Shown: positions 1 to 7,070, counted from the first letter of the stretch. The stretch is DNA of 8,716 bases from an uncultured Clostridium sp. (GCA_900556865.1 USQS01000034.1:1-8716); one strand, 5' to 3'. Numbers and translations: made by a program. The notes: generated from the letters alone by a model not told the origin.

Positions 1-601
1 TTGCTCCAGCCAAAATTGCACCCATGCGAACACATAATTTTAATAAAGCACCTGTTTTATTTTTATGTGTATATTCTAGATATTCTTCAGATATTTTCTT
101 TCCTTCAAACTCTGTGTCTACATATTCTCCTGCAATCATTCTATCTACTGCAATAGAAAACTCGTTAAACACTTTTAATTTTTTTTCTAATTCATCTTTA
201 TCTTTTGTTTTAATTAAGTCTTCACTTATTAAAATATACCCATTATTTAAAAGCCCATCTCCTGCAAGTATTGCTGTTGATTCATTAAATTTTTTATGAT
301 TAGTTAATTTTCCGTGTCTTATGTTATCATTATCTATTGCTGGTAAATCATCATGAATTAAAGAAAAATTATGAACCATTTCTATTGCAACAGCATATGG
401 CATACATTTTTCTATATCACTCTTAAATAATTTGTATGTGGCTAAAACTAAAATTGGTCTTAATCTTTTTCCTCCTGCCATTAAACTATATTCCATAGAA
501 CTATTTAAAATTCTTTCAGGACACGCTTGTTTTCTTATATATTTTTCTAATTCTACTTCTACTTCTGTTTTATATTTATTCATTTCTATTTTAAAATCCA
601 T
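1..601 (-). CDS. ispA: Polyprenyl synthetase, farnesyl-diphosphate-synthase type (C-terminus outside window)
   Basis: This is the N-terminal 200 residues of a trans-prenyltransferase that condenses isopentenyl diphosphate with allylic diphosphates to make the precursor of undecaprenyl and quinone chains. I translated it by hand from the ATG at 601-599. Visible family motifs are GGKRLRP (43-49), the first aspartate-rich motif in DDLPAID form (84-90, the DDx4D pattern of bacterial FPP synthases), a HGKLTNHK segment (96-103), ILAGDGLL (111-118) and HKNKTGALL (179-187), ending near RMGAILAGA. The second aspartate-rich motif lies beyond base 1. The spacing in the first motif favours a farnesyl or geranyl synthase over long-chain synthases, but the exact product length is inference. 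It starts 53 bases after frr, with GAGG about 6 bases before the ATG, and is probably cotranscribed with it. The K-P dipeptide usual in RGKPT is K-L here. Confidence 0.93.
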   Translation of the reverse strand, partial: MDFKIEMNKYKTEVEVELEKYIRKQACPERILNSSMEYSLMAGGKRLRPILVLATYKLFKSDIEKCMPYAVAIEMVHNFSLIHDDLPAIDNDNIRHGKLTNHKKFNESTAILAGDGLLNNGYILISEDLIKTKDKDELEKKLKVFNEFSIAVDRMIAGEYVDTEFEGKKISEEYLEYTHKNKTGALLKLCVRMGAILAGA

Positions 602-619
602 TTATAACCTCATTTCTCC

Positions 620-649
620 AAGGCACAAACCCATTTGAGTTTATGCCTT
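620..649 (-). other. Intercistronic hairpin between frr and ispA
   Basis: Bases 620-630 pair with 639-649 around an 8-base loop. Read as minus-strand RNA the 11-bp stem is complete, with one G-U pair. No U-run follows it; the next bases are the ispA ribosome binding region. It is therefore unlikely to be a plain intrinsic terminator and is better described as a structured spacer that may affect mRNA stability or ispA translation. The pairing is seen in the sequence; the role is inferred. Confidence 0.5.
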
Positions 650-654
650 ATGTT

Positions 655-1203
655 TTAAATTGATAATATTTCTGTTTCTTTAACACTAAATATTTTATCT
701 ATTTCATTAATTGCCTTGTCAGTCATTTCTTGAATTTTATTTTCAGCCTGTTTTAGCTCATCTTCTGTCATTTCTCCATCTTTTTGAGATTTTTTTGCTA
801 AATCTATTCCGTCTCTTCTGCTATTTCTTACACCAACTTTTGCTTCTTCTGCCATTTTTTTAATGTCTTTAACTAATTCTTTTCTTCTTTCTTCTGTTAA
901 TTCTGGAAAAGTAAGACGAATTACTTTTCCATCATTATTTGGGTTAATTCCGATATCTGAAGCAAGTATTGCCTTTTCTATTTCTTTTAAAATTGATATA
1001 TCCCATGGTTGAATTACTATCATTCTAGCTTCTGGAACAGATACTCCTGCTACTTGGTTAATTGGTGTTGGCGCACCATAATAATCTATTCTAACTTTAT
1101 TTAAAATTGCAGGGTTTGCTCTTCCTGCTCTTACTTTTGAGAATTTCACTTTTAAATTCTCTACTGTTTTATCCATTTTGTCTTTAATTTGACTATAATC
1201 CAT
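655..1203 (-). CDS. frr: Ribosome recycling factor
   Basis: A complete 182-residue ribosome recycling factor, close to the usual length of about 185. With EF-G it splits the post-termination ribosome in the cytosol. Family signatures are visible: KVRAGRANP (24-32), YYGAPTPINQVA (41-52), the central IQPWD segment (64-68), PELTEERRKELVK near 100-112, and VRNSRRDG (126-133), all on a long helical scaffold expected to form the three-helix bundle. The ATG start is preceded by AAGGA with about 8 bases between. It lies 63 bases after pyrH, the classic bacterial pairing, and 53 bases before ispA. Both spacers contain hairpins without U-runs. Confidence 0.98.
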   Translation of the reverse strand: MDYSQIKDKMDKTVENLKVKFSKVRAGRANPAILNKVRIDYYGAPTPINQVAGVSVPEARMIVIQPWDISILKEIEKAILASDIGINPNNDGKVIRLTFPELTEERRKELVKDIKKMAEEAKVGVRNSRRDGIDLAKKSQKDGEMTEDELKQAENKIQEMTDKAINEIDKIFSVKETEILSI

Positions 1204-1231
1204 TATTAAATTCCTTCTTCTACATTTATTT

Positions 1232-1263
1232 AGGTTTTTTATAAGGGTATTACCTATAAACCT
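1232..1263 (-). other. Intercistronic hairpin between pyrH and frr
   Basis: An imperfect inverted repeat fills half of the 63-base spacer. AGGTTT at 1232-1237 pairs with AAACCT at 1258-1263, and an inner TATA plus GGT/ACC arm closes a small loop with a 2-base bulge. The minus-strand RNA has no U-run after the stem, so it does not look like a terminator. It is more likely an RNA stability or processing element, or a chance structure in AT-rich DNA. Confidence 0.35.
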
Positions 1264-1266
1264 CTT

Positions 1267-1977
1267 TTATTTAACTATTGTTCCTACTTTTTCACCCAAA
1301 ACTGCTTTTACTATGTTTTCTGGAGATGCTATTCCAAATACTACAAGTGGAATATTATTATCTTTGCATAATGCAGTAGCTGTTGAATCCATTACTTTTA
1401 AATCTCTTTGTAATACTTCAGAATATGTAATTTCTTCAAATCTTTCTGCTGTTTTATCAATTTTAGGATCTGCAGAATATACTGCATCTATAGACTTTCC
1501 AAGCAAAATTGCATCTGCTTCAATTTCTGCTGCTCTTAGTGCTGCTCCTGTATCTGTTGAAAAGAATGGGTGTCCTGTACCACATGCAAATATAACAACT
1601 CTTCCTTTTTCTAAATGTTTTATTGCTTTTCTTTTTATAAATGGTTCTGCTATCTCTCTCATTTCAATTGCTGTTTGAACTCTAGTAAAAATCCCTCTAG
1701 CTTCTAATGCATCTTGAAGAGATAATGCATTCATTGCTGTTGCAAGCATTCCCATATAATCTGCTGTTGTTTTTTCCATTTGTTCTCCATTTCTTCTTCC
1801 TCTCCAGAAGTTTCCTCCACCAACAACTATTGCAACTTGAACTCCCATTTCTATTACTTCTTTTATTTTATCACAAATGTTTCCTACTACTTCAATATTT
1901 ATCCCTGTTTTGTCATTTCCTGCCATTGCTTCTCCGCTAAGTTTTAAAAGTACCCTTTTATACTTTGCATCTCCCAC
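1267..1977 (-). CDS. pyrH: UMP kinase
   Basis: A complete 236-residue bacterial UMP kinase of the amino-acid-kinase fold, which phosphorylates UMP to UDP with ATP in pyrimidine nucleotide synthesis and in this family works as a hexamer. Motifs are the N-terminal [13 protein letters not shown] (5-17) phosphate-binding segment, GGGNFWRGR (53-61), [13 protein letters not shown] (73-85), [17 protein letters not shown] (133-149) for nucleotide binding, and VYSADP (166-171). The start is GTG, not ATG: in frame the codons upstream read TGA-TTA-GAA-GTG, so a stop sits three codons earlier and no other upstream start is possible. AAGGA lies about 13 bases upstream, a long spacing. The usual upstream partners rpsB and tsf are absent; copA and its terminator precede it instead, so pyrH probably opens a new unit with frr and ispA. 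Confidence 0.98.
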   Translation of the reverse strand: MGDAKYKRVLLKLSGEAMAGNDKTGINIEVVGNICDKIKEVIEMGVQVAIVVGGGNFWRGRRNGEQMEKTTADYMGMLATAMNALSLQDALEARGIFTRVQTAIEMREIAEPFIKRKAIKHLEKGRVVIFACGTGHPFFSTDTGAALRAAEIEADAILLGKSIDAVYSADPKIDKTAERFEEITYSEVLQRDLKVMDSTATALCKDNNIPLVVFGIASPENIVKAVLGEKVGTIVK

Positions 1978-2003
1978 TTCTAATCACATTCCTTCCATAC
2001 ATT

Positions 2004-2042
2004 ATTATATTTGGCAAAATATAATTGAAAACCAATTTTCAA
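2004..2042 (-). repeat. Two adjacent perfect inverted repeats upstream of pyrH
   Basis: Bases 2004-2012 and 2017-2025 form a 9-bp perfect inverted repeat around GGCA, and 2025-2031 and 2036-2042 form a 7-bp perfect repeat around CCAA. They share base 2025. If transcription starts near 2052 they would form two consecutive hairpins in the pyrH 5' untranslated region, the second ending about 8 bases before the Shine-Dalgarno. Alternatively they could be protein operators around a weaker second promoter (TATAAT at 2004-2009, TTTTCA at 2026-2031, 16-base spacer). AT-rich DNA yields such repeats by chance, so the role is open. Confidence 0.4.
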
Positions 2043-2057
2043 TCCCTTACCTTGGTC

Positions 2058-2086
2058 ATTCTACCATAAATAAAGAAAAATCACAA
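2058..2086 (-). promoter_or_regulatory. Probable pyrH promoter with extended -10
   Basis: On the minus strand TTGTGA (2081-2086) is followed after 17 bases by TAGAAT (2058-2063), with TG one base before the -10 hexamer, an extended -10. The -35 matches the sigma-A consensus at 4 of 6 bases and the -10 at 5 of 6. The -35 lies inside the stem of the copA terminator, so the end of one operon and the start of the next overlap. Transcription would begin near 2052, giving a leader of about 75 bases before the pyrH GTG. Confidence 0.45.
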
Positions 2087-2104
2087 TAGCTAATTGTGAT
2101 TTTT
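2076..2104 (-). terminator. Intrinsic terminator after copA
   Basis: A perfect 12-bp stem (2076-2087 with 2093-2104) closes a 5-base loop 9 bases after the copA stop. The minus-strand RNA ends the stem in a U-run (TTTTT, then CTTTATTT). It is the only terminator-like structure seen from the kinase gene through copA, supporting one transcript for those five genes. The stem is symmetric, with A's before and T's after, so it could act weakly on both strands. Confidence 0.88.
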
Positions 2105-2113
2105 CATGACTTT

Positions 2114-4315
2114 TTATATCTTAATCTTTTTTAATCTTAATGCATTTAAAATAACAGTAATACTGCTAAACACCATTGCCAAACTTGCAAGCATTGGATT
2201 TATAGAAATTCCAATTGGTTTTAATACACCAATTGCCACAGGAATCATAAGCAAATTATAAAAAAATGCCCAAAATAAATTTTGTCTTATATTTTTTACA
2301 GTTCTTTTACTAATATTTATTAATTTTAAAATTGAATTTAAGCTATTATTTGTTAAAATTACATCAGAAGAATCCATAGCAATATCTGCTCCACTTTTTA
2401 CACTTACTCCAATATCACTATTAGCCAGTGCTGGGCTATCATTTATGCCATCTCCACACATCATAACCTTTAAATTCTCTTGTTTTAGCTTTTTAACTAT
2501 ATCTGCCTTTTCTTTTGGCAAAACATTTGAAATAACCTCAGAAATATTAAGTTCTGTTGCAATTTTTTTTGCAGTTTCTTCATTGTCTCCTGTAAGCATA
2601 ATAGTTTTAATACTTTTTTCTCTTAATTTTAATATTACATTTTTTGCTTCTTTTCTTATTATATCATTTACACCAATTAGAGCTATTATAGAACCTTCCT
2701 TAATAACATATATTATGCTATTTCCTTCTTTCATAAGCTGTTTTTCATCTTCAAAATGATTATTTTCTATACCAAACTTTTCGACAACCTTACCATTTCC
2801 TAATATAATTTTTTCTCCATTTAACTTACCAGAAATTCCATATCCTGCTATATTTTCAAAATCTTCCACTGTAACTTTATCTTTTAAATCCGCATACTCA
2901 ACAAATACTTTAGCTATCGGATGAGTTGAATTTTTTTCTAAACTTCCAACAAGTTTTAAAATTTCTTTATCATCTAAATTACTATAATTAAACATTTTAG
3001 ATATTTTCAACTTACCATATGTTAATGTACCTGTTTTGTCAAAAATAATCGTATCGATTTTAGATGCACTTTCTAAAATTTCACTTTTCTTTATTAATAT
3101 TCCATTACTTGCACATAAACCCTCACTTACAACAATTGCAAGAGGTGTTGCTAACCCTAAACTGCAAGGGCATGCAACAACTAATATTGTTACAAAAGTA
3201 TTTATTGCAAGAGTTAAATCATGGCTAAATACAATATAACCAACAAAACTAATTATTGCAATAATAATGACAATAGGCACAAAATATCCAGAAATTTTAT
3301 CTGCAATTTTTGCTATTGGTGCTTTAGTATTAGTTGCTTCTAAAACTAATCTGACAATTTCAGAGACAGTAGATTCTTTTCCTATTTTCTCTGCTCTATA
3401 TTTTATAACACCATCATAATTTAAACTTCCTGCAATAACTCTATCTCCAACATTTTTAACACAGGCTTTACTTTCACCTGTTATAAATGCTTCATCAAAA
3501 TGAGCTTTTCCTTCTATTATATCTCCATCAACAGCTATTTTCTCTCCTGGTTTACAAACTAAAATACTTCCCTTTTTTATTTCATCTAAAGTAACCTTTT
3601 TCTCAATTCCGTCTACTTCAATAGTTGCATTTTGAGGAGTTATTTCAACTAGTTTCTGAATTGCCTCTTTAGTCTTATCTTTGCTAACGCCATCTAAATA
3701 TCTTCCAAGTTTTACAAAATATATTACAATAGCCGAAGATTCAAAATACAAATTCATTATATTACCACTATTTCCTTTTAATACCAATACCATTTCATAC
3801 ACACTATATAAAAAGCTACTTATTACACCAATTGAAACTAATGTATCCATATTAGGAACTTTATGAATTAGATTTTTATACCCATTTTTTAAGATATCAT
3901 ATCCATATATCAAAAATAAAATTGTTAAAAAAAGCAAGGTTCCCAAATATATTTTGGGATTTTTATGCATATCAAATATTTCTAAAATTGGTAAATGTGC
4001 CATCTGCCCCATAGATATATACATTAAAATTATTGCTAAAACTGAAAAAATAATAAATTTTATTTTTTCAGTTCTAGTTTTTTTTTCTATTTTTATTTCT
4101 TTAAATATCCCATTACTTACAAAACCTGCCTGTTTTACGTATTTTTCAATTTTTTCTTGGTCTAAAATTTTCTCATCATAATCTACTGTTGCATTTGCCA
4201 TAACAAGATTTACATTTGCATTAATTATTCCATTTTGTTTATTCAAATATTTTTCTAACCCATTTGAACATGCACTGCAAGTCATTCCATCTATTGATAA
4301 AATAATCTTTTTCAT
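2114..4315 (-). CDS. copA: Copper-exporting P1B-type ATPase
   Basis: A complete 733-residue heavy-metal P-type ATPase that pumps Cu(I) out of the cytoplasm using ATP. One N-terminal metal-binding (HMA) domain carries GMTCSAC with C13 and C16; many relatives have two such domains. Membrane segments lie near 84-103, 121-140, 157-178, 187-203, 343-363, 370-394, 680-699 and 703-725. Other marks are TGES (279-282) in the actuator domain, the CPC metal site (382-384), DKTGT with phosphorylated D426, the H465-P466 nucleotide-domain motif, TGDN (575-578), GDGIND (621-626), Y686-N687 in helix 7 and MVFSS (714-718) in helix 8. The CPC, YN and MxxSS set is that of the Cu(I) class P1B-1. Its ATG lies one base after the copZ stop, with AAGGA 8 bases upstream, so translation is probably coupled. 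Oddities: CPC is followed by Ser rather than the common Ala, and TGES is followed by KACVK where P-V is usual. Ag(I) is a possible second substrate. Confidence 0.96.
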   Translation of the reverse strand: MKKIILSIDGMTCSACSNGLEKYLNKQNGIINANVNLVMANATVDYDEKILDQEKIEKYVKQAGFVSNGIFKEIKIEKKTRTEKIKFIIFSVLAIILMYISMGQMAHLPILEIFDMHKNPKIYLGTLLFLTILFLIYGYDILKNGYKNLIHKVPNMDTLVSIGVISSFLYSVYEMVLVLKGNSGNIMNLYFESSAIVIYFVKLGRYLDGVSKDKTKEAIQKLVEITPQNATIEVDGIEKKVTLDEIKKGSILVCKPGEKIAVDGDIIEGKAHFDEAFITGESKACVKNVGDRVIAGSLNYDGVIKYRAEKIGKESTVSEIVRLVLEATNTKAPIAKIADKISGYFVPIVIIIAIISFVGYIVFSHDLTLAINTFVTILVVACPCSLGLATPLAIVVSEGLCASNGILIKKSEILESASKIDTIIFDKTGTLTYGKLKISKMFNYSNLDDKEILKLVGSLEKNSTHPIAKVFVEYADLKDKVTVEDFENIAGYGISGKLNGEKIILGNGKVVEKFGIENNHFEDEKQLMKEGNSIIYVIKEGSIIALIGVNDIIRKEAKNVILKLREKSIKTIMLTGDNEETAKKIATELNISEVISNVLPKEKADIVKKLKQENLKVMMCGDGINDSPALANSDIGVSVKSGADIAMDSSDVILTNNSLNSILKLINISKRTVKNIRQNLFWAFFYNLLMIPVAIGVLKPIGISINPMLASLAMVFSSITVILNALRLKKIKI

Positions 4316-4316
4316 A

Positions 4317-4526
4317 CTAATCTTCCTTTACTTCAAAACCTATATCCTCTATAGTCTTTTTTATTAAATCTAAAGAAATGTCTTTATTTAAATTAATTAA
4401 AACTGTTCCATCATTATGGTTTGCTACAACATTTTCAATTCCTTCTAAAGAATTTAAAACATTTATAACTCTTCTTTCACACCCTTCACATACCATTCCT
4501 TGAACATTTAATTTTATTTCTTTCAA
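4317..4526 (-). CDS. copZ: Copper chaperone, HMA domain protein
   Basis: A complete 69-residue single HMA domain protein of the CopZ/Atx1 type. It binds Cu(I) through GMVCEGC (C13 and C16) in the loop after the first beta strand and is expected to hand it to CopA in the cytosol. The start codon is TTG (4526-4524), with AGGAG 8 bases upstream, a good site for a non-ATG start. It begins 23 bases after the hydrolase gene and its TAG stop is one base before the copA ATG. The copZ-copA pair is common in Firmicutes, but it normally sits with a csoR or copY regulator, and none is seen here. Confidence 0.94.
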   Translation of the reverse strand: MKEIKLNVQGMVCEGCERRVINVLNSLEGIENVVANHNDGTVLINLNKDISLDLIKKTIEDIGFEVKED

Positions 4527-4549
4527 ACTAATCTCTCCTTCTTGTTTTA

Positions 4550-5641
4550 TTATTTTGTTTTCTTTTTATCATTTTTTATAGTAACTCGTATAGCACTTAT
4601 TAATTTTTTTGTACTATCAATAATCATCTTTTTGTTTTCATCATCTAAATTTTTATATCCTTTTAGCATTGCACCTATATCAAAAAACCATTTTTCCTTA
4701 ATTTCTCCAAAATTTTTTGCATCTGTTGCATTTATTATATCAAAAATAATATTAATTACCTCTTCTCTTTTACTTGGTTCTATATTTTTTAACCATTCTT
4801 TTATTGTTTTATCTACAATTTCACTTCCATTTGTAACTTCTTTTAAGCAAACAAACTCTTTTCCTTCAACTTGCCAACTATATAAATCGTGTTGCATAAT
4901 TCCTTTTTGAACACTTTTAACTACAGTATATTTTTCTTCATGATTAAGCAATCTTCCTATAACAGATGATTGAGGTATATAAGTATGCACCTTCTCTATT
5001 GTTTCTTTATAATTGCTCATCTTTATTATTTCATCATCAAAACCTGGACCATCATTATTGTATATATTTATGATTCTATTTTTTACATCTGATTTTGCAA
5101 ATATAGATGCATATACAGCCAAATTACCGCCTTTTGAGTGTCCTCCTACTCTTATTTTATTTTCATATTTGCTAGCAACATTGTTTAAATATTCTACAGC
5201 ATCTAATTGTGAAGCCACATGACTTTTAAAACTCATATTAAAGTCTTCTTTCCAACCAATTAAAGTATCATCAGTTCCTCTATATGATACAAAAATTGTA
5301 TTATCTGGAAGTAATAATGTAATTGCTGAAAATTGCTTTTCCTGTTCTCTGTTTATTTTATTTACAAAATTTGTCGCTATAATTTTGCCAAATCTTTCAG
5401 AATTGCCTAACAGTGGAATTAACTTATTATCTTCTGGCCAAAGCACCTTTATTTTTGTTTTATCTGCCCTTTTAAACCTTTGGCTCAATTCAGTTATTGA
5501 AATTTCTTCTCCTTTATTTATTAGCATTTCAAATGGAAAATATGCTAATCTTGTTAAAATTAAATTATCGATTTCATTAAATTCAAAATCTTTTAATTCT
5601 AAATCTCCTCTCCATTTCACATAATCGCAAACATTAGACAT
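4550..5641 (-). CDS. Mbeg1-like (DUF2974) alpha/beta hydrolase, predicted lipase/esterase
   Basis: A 363-residue protein that I recognise as the Mbeg1-like/DUF2974 group of lipase-fold proteins, common in Clostridia and of uncertain substrate. A probable strand region with FVSYRGTDDTLIGWKEDF (117-134) matches the class-3-lipase-like core. The nucleophile elbow is GHSKG (167-171) with S169. Likely triad partners are D197 in NNDGPG and H251 in MQHD, at plausible spacing; this assignment is inference. No signal peptide or membrane helix is visible, so it should act in the cytosol. The last 100 residues look helical and end in a Lys-rich tail. It starts 20 bases after tcdA and ends 23 bases before copZ, so all are probably one transcript, but nothing links it to copper. 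The start has AAAGGA and then GTGAT before the ATG. Confidence 0.85.
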   Translation of the reverse strand: MSNVCDYVKWRGDLELKDFEFNEIDNLILTRLAYFPFEMLINKGEEISITELSQRFKRADKTKIKVLWPEDNKLIPLLGNSERFGKIIATNFVNKINREQEKQFSAITLLLPDNTIFVSYRGTDDTLIGWKEDFNMSFKSHVASQLDAVEYLNNVASKYENKIRVGGHSKGGNLAVYASIFAKSDVKNRIINIYNNDGPGFDDEIIKMSNYKETIEKVHTYIPQSSVIGRLLNHEEKYTVVKSVQKGIMQHDLYSWQVEGKEFVCLKEVTNGSEIVDKTIKEWLKNIEPSKREEVINIIFDIINATDAKNFGEIKEKWFFDIGAMLKGYKNLDDENKKMIIDSTKKLISAIRVTIKNDKKKTK

Positions 5642-5646
5642 ATATT

Positions 5647-5661
5647 ATCACATTCCTTTCT
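5647..5661 (-). promoter_or_regulatory. Unusual two-part ribosome binding site of the hydrolase gene
   Basis: On the minus strand the 15-base site AGAAAGGAATGTGAT precedes the ATG at 5641. The AAAGGA core lies about 12 bases from the start, longer than usual. Both AGAAAGGA and GTGAT match the complement of the conserved 16S rRNA tail (AGAAAGGAGGTGATCC), separated by AT in place of G. The same arrangement stands before tcdA and pyrH. It also creates an ATG-TGA minimal reading frame just after the SD. Confidence 0.5.
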
Positions 5662-6402
5662 TTATTTTTCAATAATTTCTTTTACAACCTCTCCTGCTAT
5701 AATTAATCCTGCTACAGATGGAACAAAAGAAATACTTCCTGGTACTTGCCTCTTCGTAACATTTTTTTCTTCATAATTTTGTAATTTTAGTTTTATTGGC
5801 TCTTCTGTTGAATATACTACCTTTAATTCATTAATATTTCTTTTTCTTAATTCTTTTCTCATAACCTTTGCCAAAGGACATACATTCGTTTTATAAATAT
5901 CGGTAACTTCAAGCTTCAAAGGATTTAGTTTATTTCCTGTTCCCATTGCAGATATTATAGGAATTTTTAAATTTTTGCATTGCATTACTATTTCTATTTT
6001 AGCCGTAACAGTATCTATACAATCTACAACATAGGTTAACTCTTTTGTTATGATATTTGTATTAGAATTTGGCAAAAAAAACTCTTTGAAAACCTCGACT
6101 TTTGCTTTTGGATTTATATCTAAAATTCTTTCTTTTGCAACTTCAACTTTATCTTTTCCAATTGTTTTTTGAGTTGCAATTAATTGCCTATTTAAATTAG
6201 TTAAACTTATTTTATCATTATCTACTAATACAAAATTTTGAACTCCTGCTCTTACTAGTCCTTCAACAACAAAAGAGCCAACTCCTCCTATTCCAAAAAT
6301 TGCAATTTTGGCATTATGCAATTTTTCTAATCCTTGTTTTCCAATTAATAATTCCGTTCTTGAAAATTGATTTAAACAATCTTCGTTTTTATATAATTCC
6401 AT
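5662..6402 (-). CDS. tcdA: tRNA threonylcarbamoyladenosine dehydratase (ThiF/E1-like)
   Basis: A complete 246-residue member of the ThiF/HesA/E1-like family, best matching TcdA (also called CsdL or YgdL), which uses ATP to cyclise t6A at tRNA position 37 to ct6A. The Rossmann nucleotide site is GIGGVGS (37-43), then VDNDKISLTNLNRQ (60-73) with the acidic and Arg residues of the adenylation site, VVDCIDT (125-131) and the Lys at 135. The segment CPLAKVMRKELRKR (175-188) and the C-terminal PGSISFVPSVAGL (221-233) are typical of TcdA rather than MoeB or ThiF, and the zinc-binding Cys pairs of those are not apparent. The ATG at 6402 follows AAGGGA by about 12 bases. It lies between the kinase-like gene (40 bases upstream) and the hydrolase (20 bases downstream). 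No cysteine desulfurase partner is in view. Confidence 0.9.
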   Translation of the reverse strand: MELYKNEDCLNQFSRTELLIGKQGLEKLHNAKIAIFGIGGVGSFVVEGLVRAGVQNFVLVDNDKISLTNLNRQLIATQKTIGKDKVEVAKERILDINPKAKVEVFKEFFLPNSNTNIITKELTYVVDCIDTVTAKIEIVMQCKNLKIPIISAMGTGNKLNPLKLEVTDIYKTNVCPLAKVMRKELRKRNINELKVVYSTEEPIKLKLQNYEEKNVTKRQVPGSISFVPSVAGLIIAGEVVKEIIEK

Positions 6403-6407
6403 ATTTT

Positions 6408-6423
6408 ACCACATTCCCTTCTC
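6408..6423 (-). promoter_or_regulatory. Two-part ribosome binding site of tcdA
   Basis: The minus strand reads GAGAAGGGAATGTGGT before the tcdA ATG at 6402. It is the same layout as before the hydrolase and pyrH genes: an SD core, AT, then GTG(A/G)T. Here the embedded ATG opens a two-codon frame (ATG-TGG-TAA). Confidence 0.4.
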
Positions 6424-6442
6424 AAGGCAGAAATTTAATTTT

Positions 6443-6976
6443 TTATAATATTTTCATTTTCTTTTTAAAATTTTCAAAATACCATTTATTTAGTTTCTTT
6501 CTATTTTTAAAAATAATCACTTTATTTTCTGGATTTTTTTCTAGTACTTTATTTATTAATTGGATTCTATTTTTTTCCCAATTAAAAGTAAATTTTAGAA
6601 AAGTAAAAGTCATTCTTTCTTTACATCCTGGAATGTCGGTCTTTTCTTTTCCTCTATTTTTTAAACATCTACTTAAAATTCCTTTTATTCTAGCAAATTT
6701 TGAATAATTCAAAAAAATAACTAAATCAGCTTGTTCTACTCTTTCCTTTAATGTACTTCTATATGTTCCATCCATTATCCAACTACTTTGATTAATTTTA
6801 TTTAATATTATTTCATCTCTTTGTTTTTTATCTCTAGTATTCCAATTTTCTAAATAGTTAATTGCGTCTATATGATAAACAGGTATATTTAACTCATTTT
6901 CCAAATTATTTGCTAATGTACTTTTTCCAGTTCCTGGTCCGCCAATAATAGATATTTTTTTTATATTTTCTTTCAT
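6443..6976 (-). CDS. P-loop kinase-like NTPase (FlaR/adenylate-kinase-like family)
   Basis: A complete 177-residue P-loop NTPase. The Walker A motif GGPGTGKST (12-20) lies at the very N-terminus, followed by YHIDAINYLENW (34-45), a substrate-side motif of this family, then WIMDGTYRST (66-75), a hydrophobic Walker-B-like ADLVIFLN (83-90), and an Arg/Lys-rich lid-like stretch (97-112). This pattern is that of small kinase-like proteins often annotated as 'topology modulation protein' or FlaR; the substrate is unknown and that name rests on weak evidence. The start at 6976 is supported by the position of Walker A and by AAAGGA about 12 bases upstream. It is the first gene after a promoter near 7041-7070 and probably leads the operon that runs to copA. 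Confidence 0.8.
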   Translation of the reverse strand: MKENIKKISIIGGPGTGKSTLANNLENELNIPVYHIDAINYLENWNTRDKKQRDEIILNKINQSSWIMDGTYRSTLKERVEQADLVIFLNYSKFARIKGILSRCLKNRGKEKTDIPGCKERMTFTFLKFTFNWEKNRIQLINKVLEKNPENKVIIFKNRKKLNKWYFENFKKKMKIL

Positions 6977-7040
6977 TCTAAAATTTGATCCTTTCTTATT
7001 ATATGGTTAAGCCTTTTCCCTGTAATAATTATTCTATATT

Positions 7041-7070
7041 ATAATACCATAAGAACAAATGAGAATGCAA
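7041..7070 (-). promoter_or_regulatory. Probable promoter of the kinase-tcdA-hydrolase-copZA operon
   Basis: On the minus strand TTGCAT (7065-7070) is followed after 18 bases by TATTAT (7041-7046), with TG one base before the hexamer, an extended -10 of the sigma-A type. It lies between the rplL terminator and the first gene of the operon, and predicts a leader of about 58 bases. I saw no CsoR- or CopY-like operator (such as TACAnnTGTA) beside it. Confidence 0.55.

Noticed and set aside
24..299. Plus-strand open frames here and elsewhere (for example 432-638, 1313-1678, 1707-1940, 4542-4910, 6300-6707)
   Set aside because: They lie opposite well-conserved minus-strand genes, are Phe/Leu/Ser/Ile-rich as expected for the reverse of AT-rich coding DNA, and match no family.
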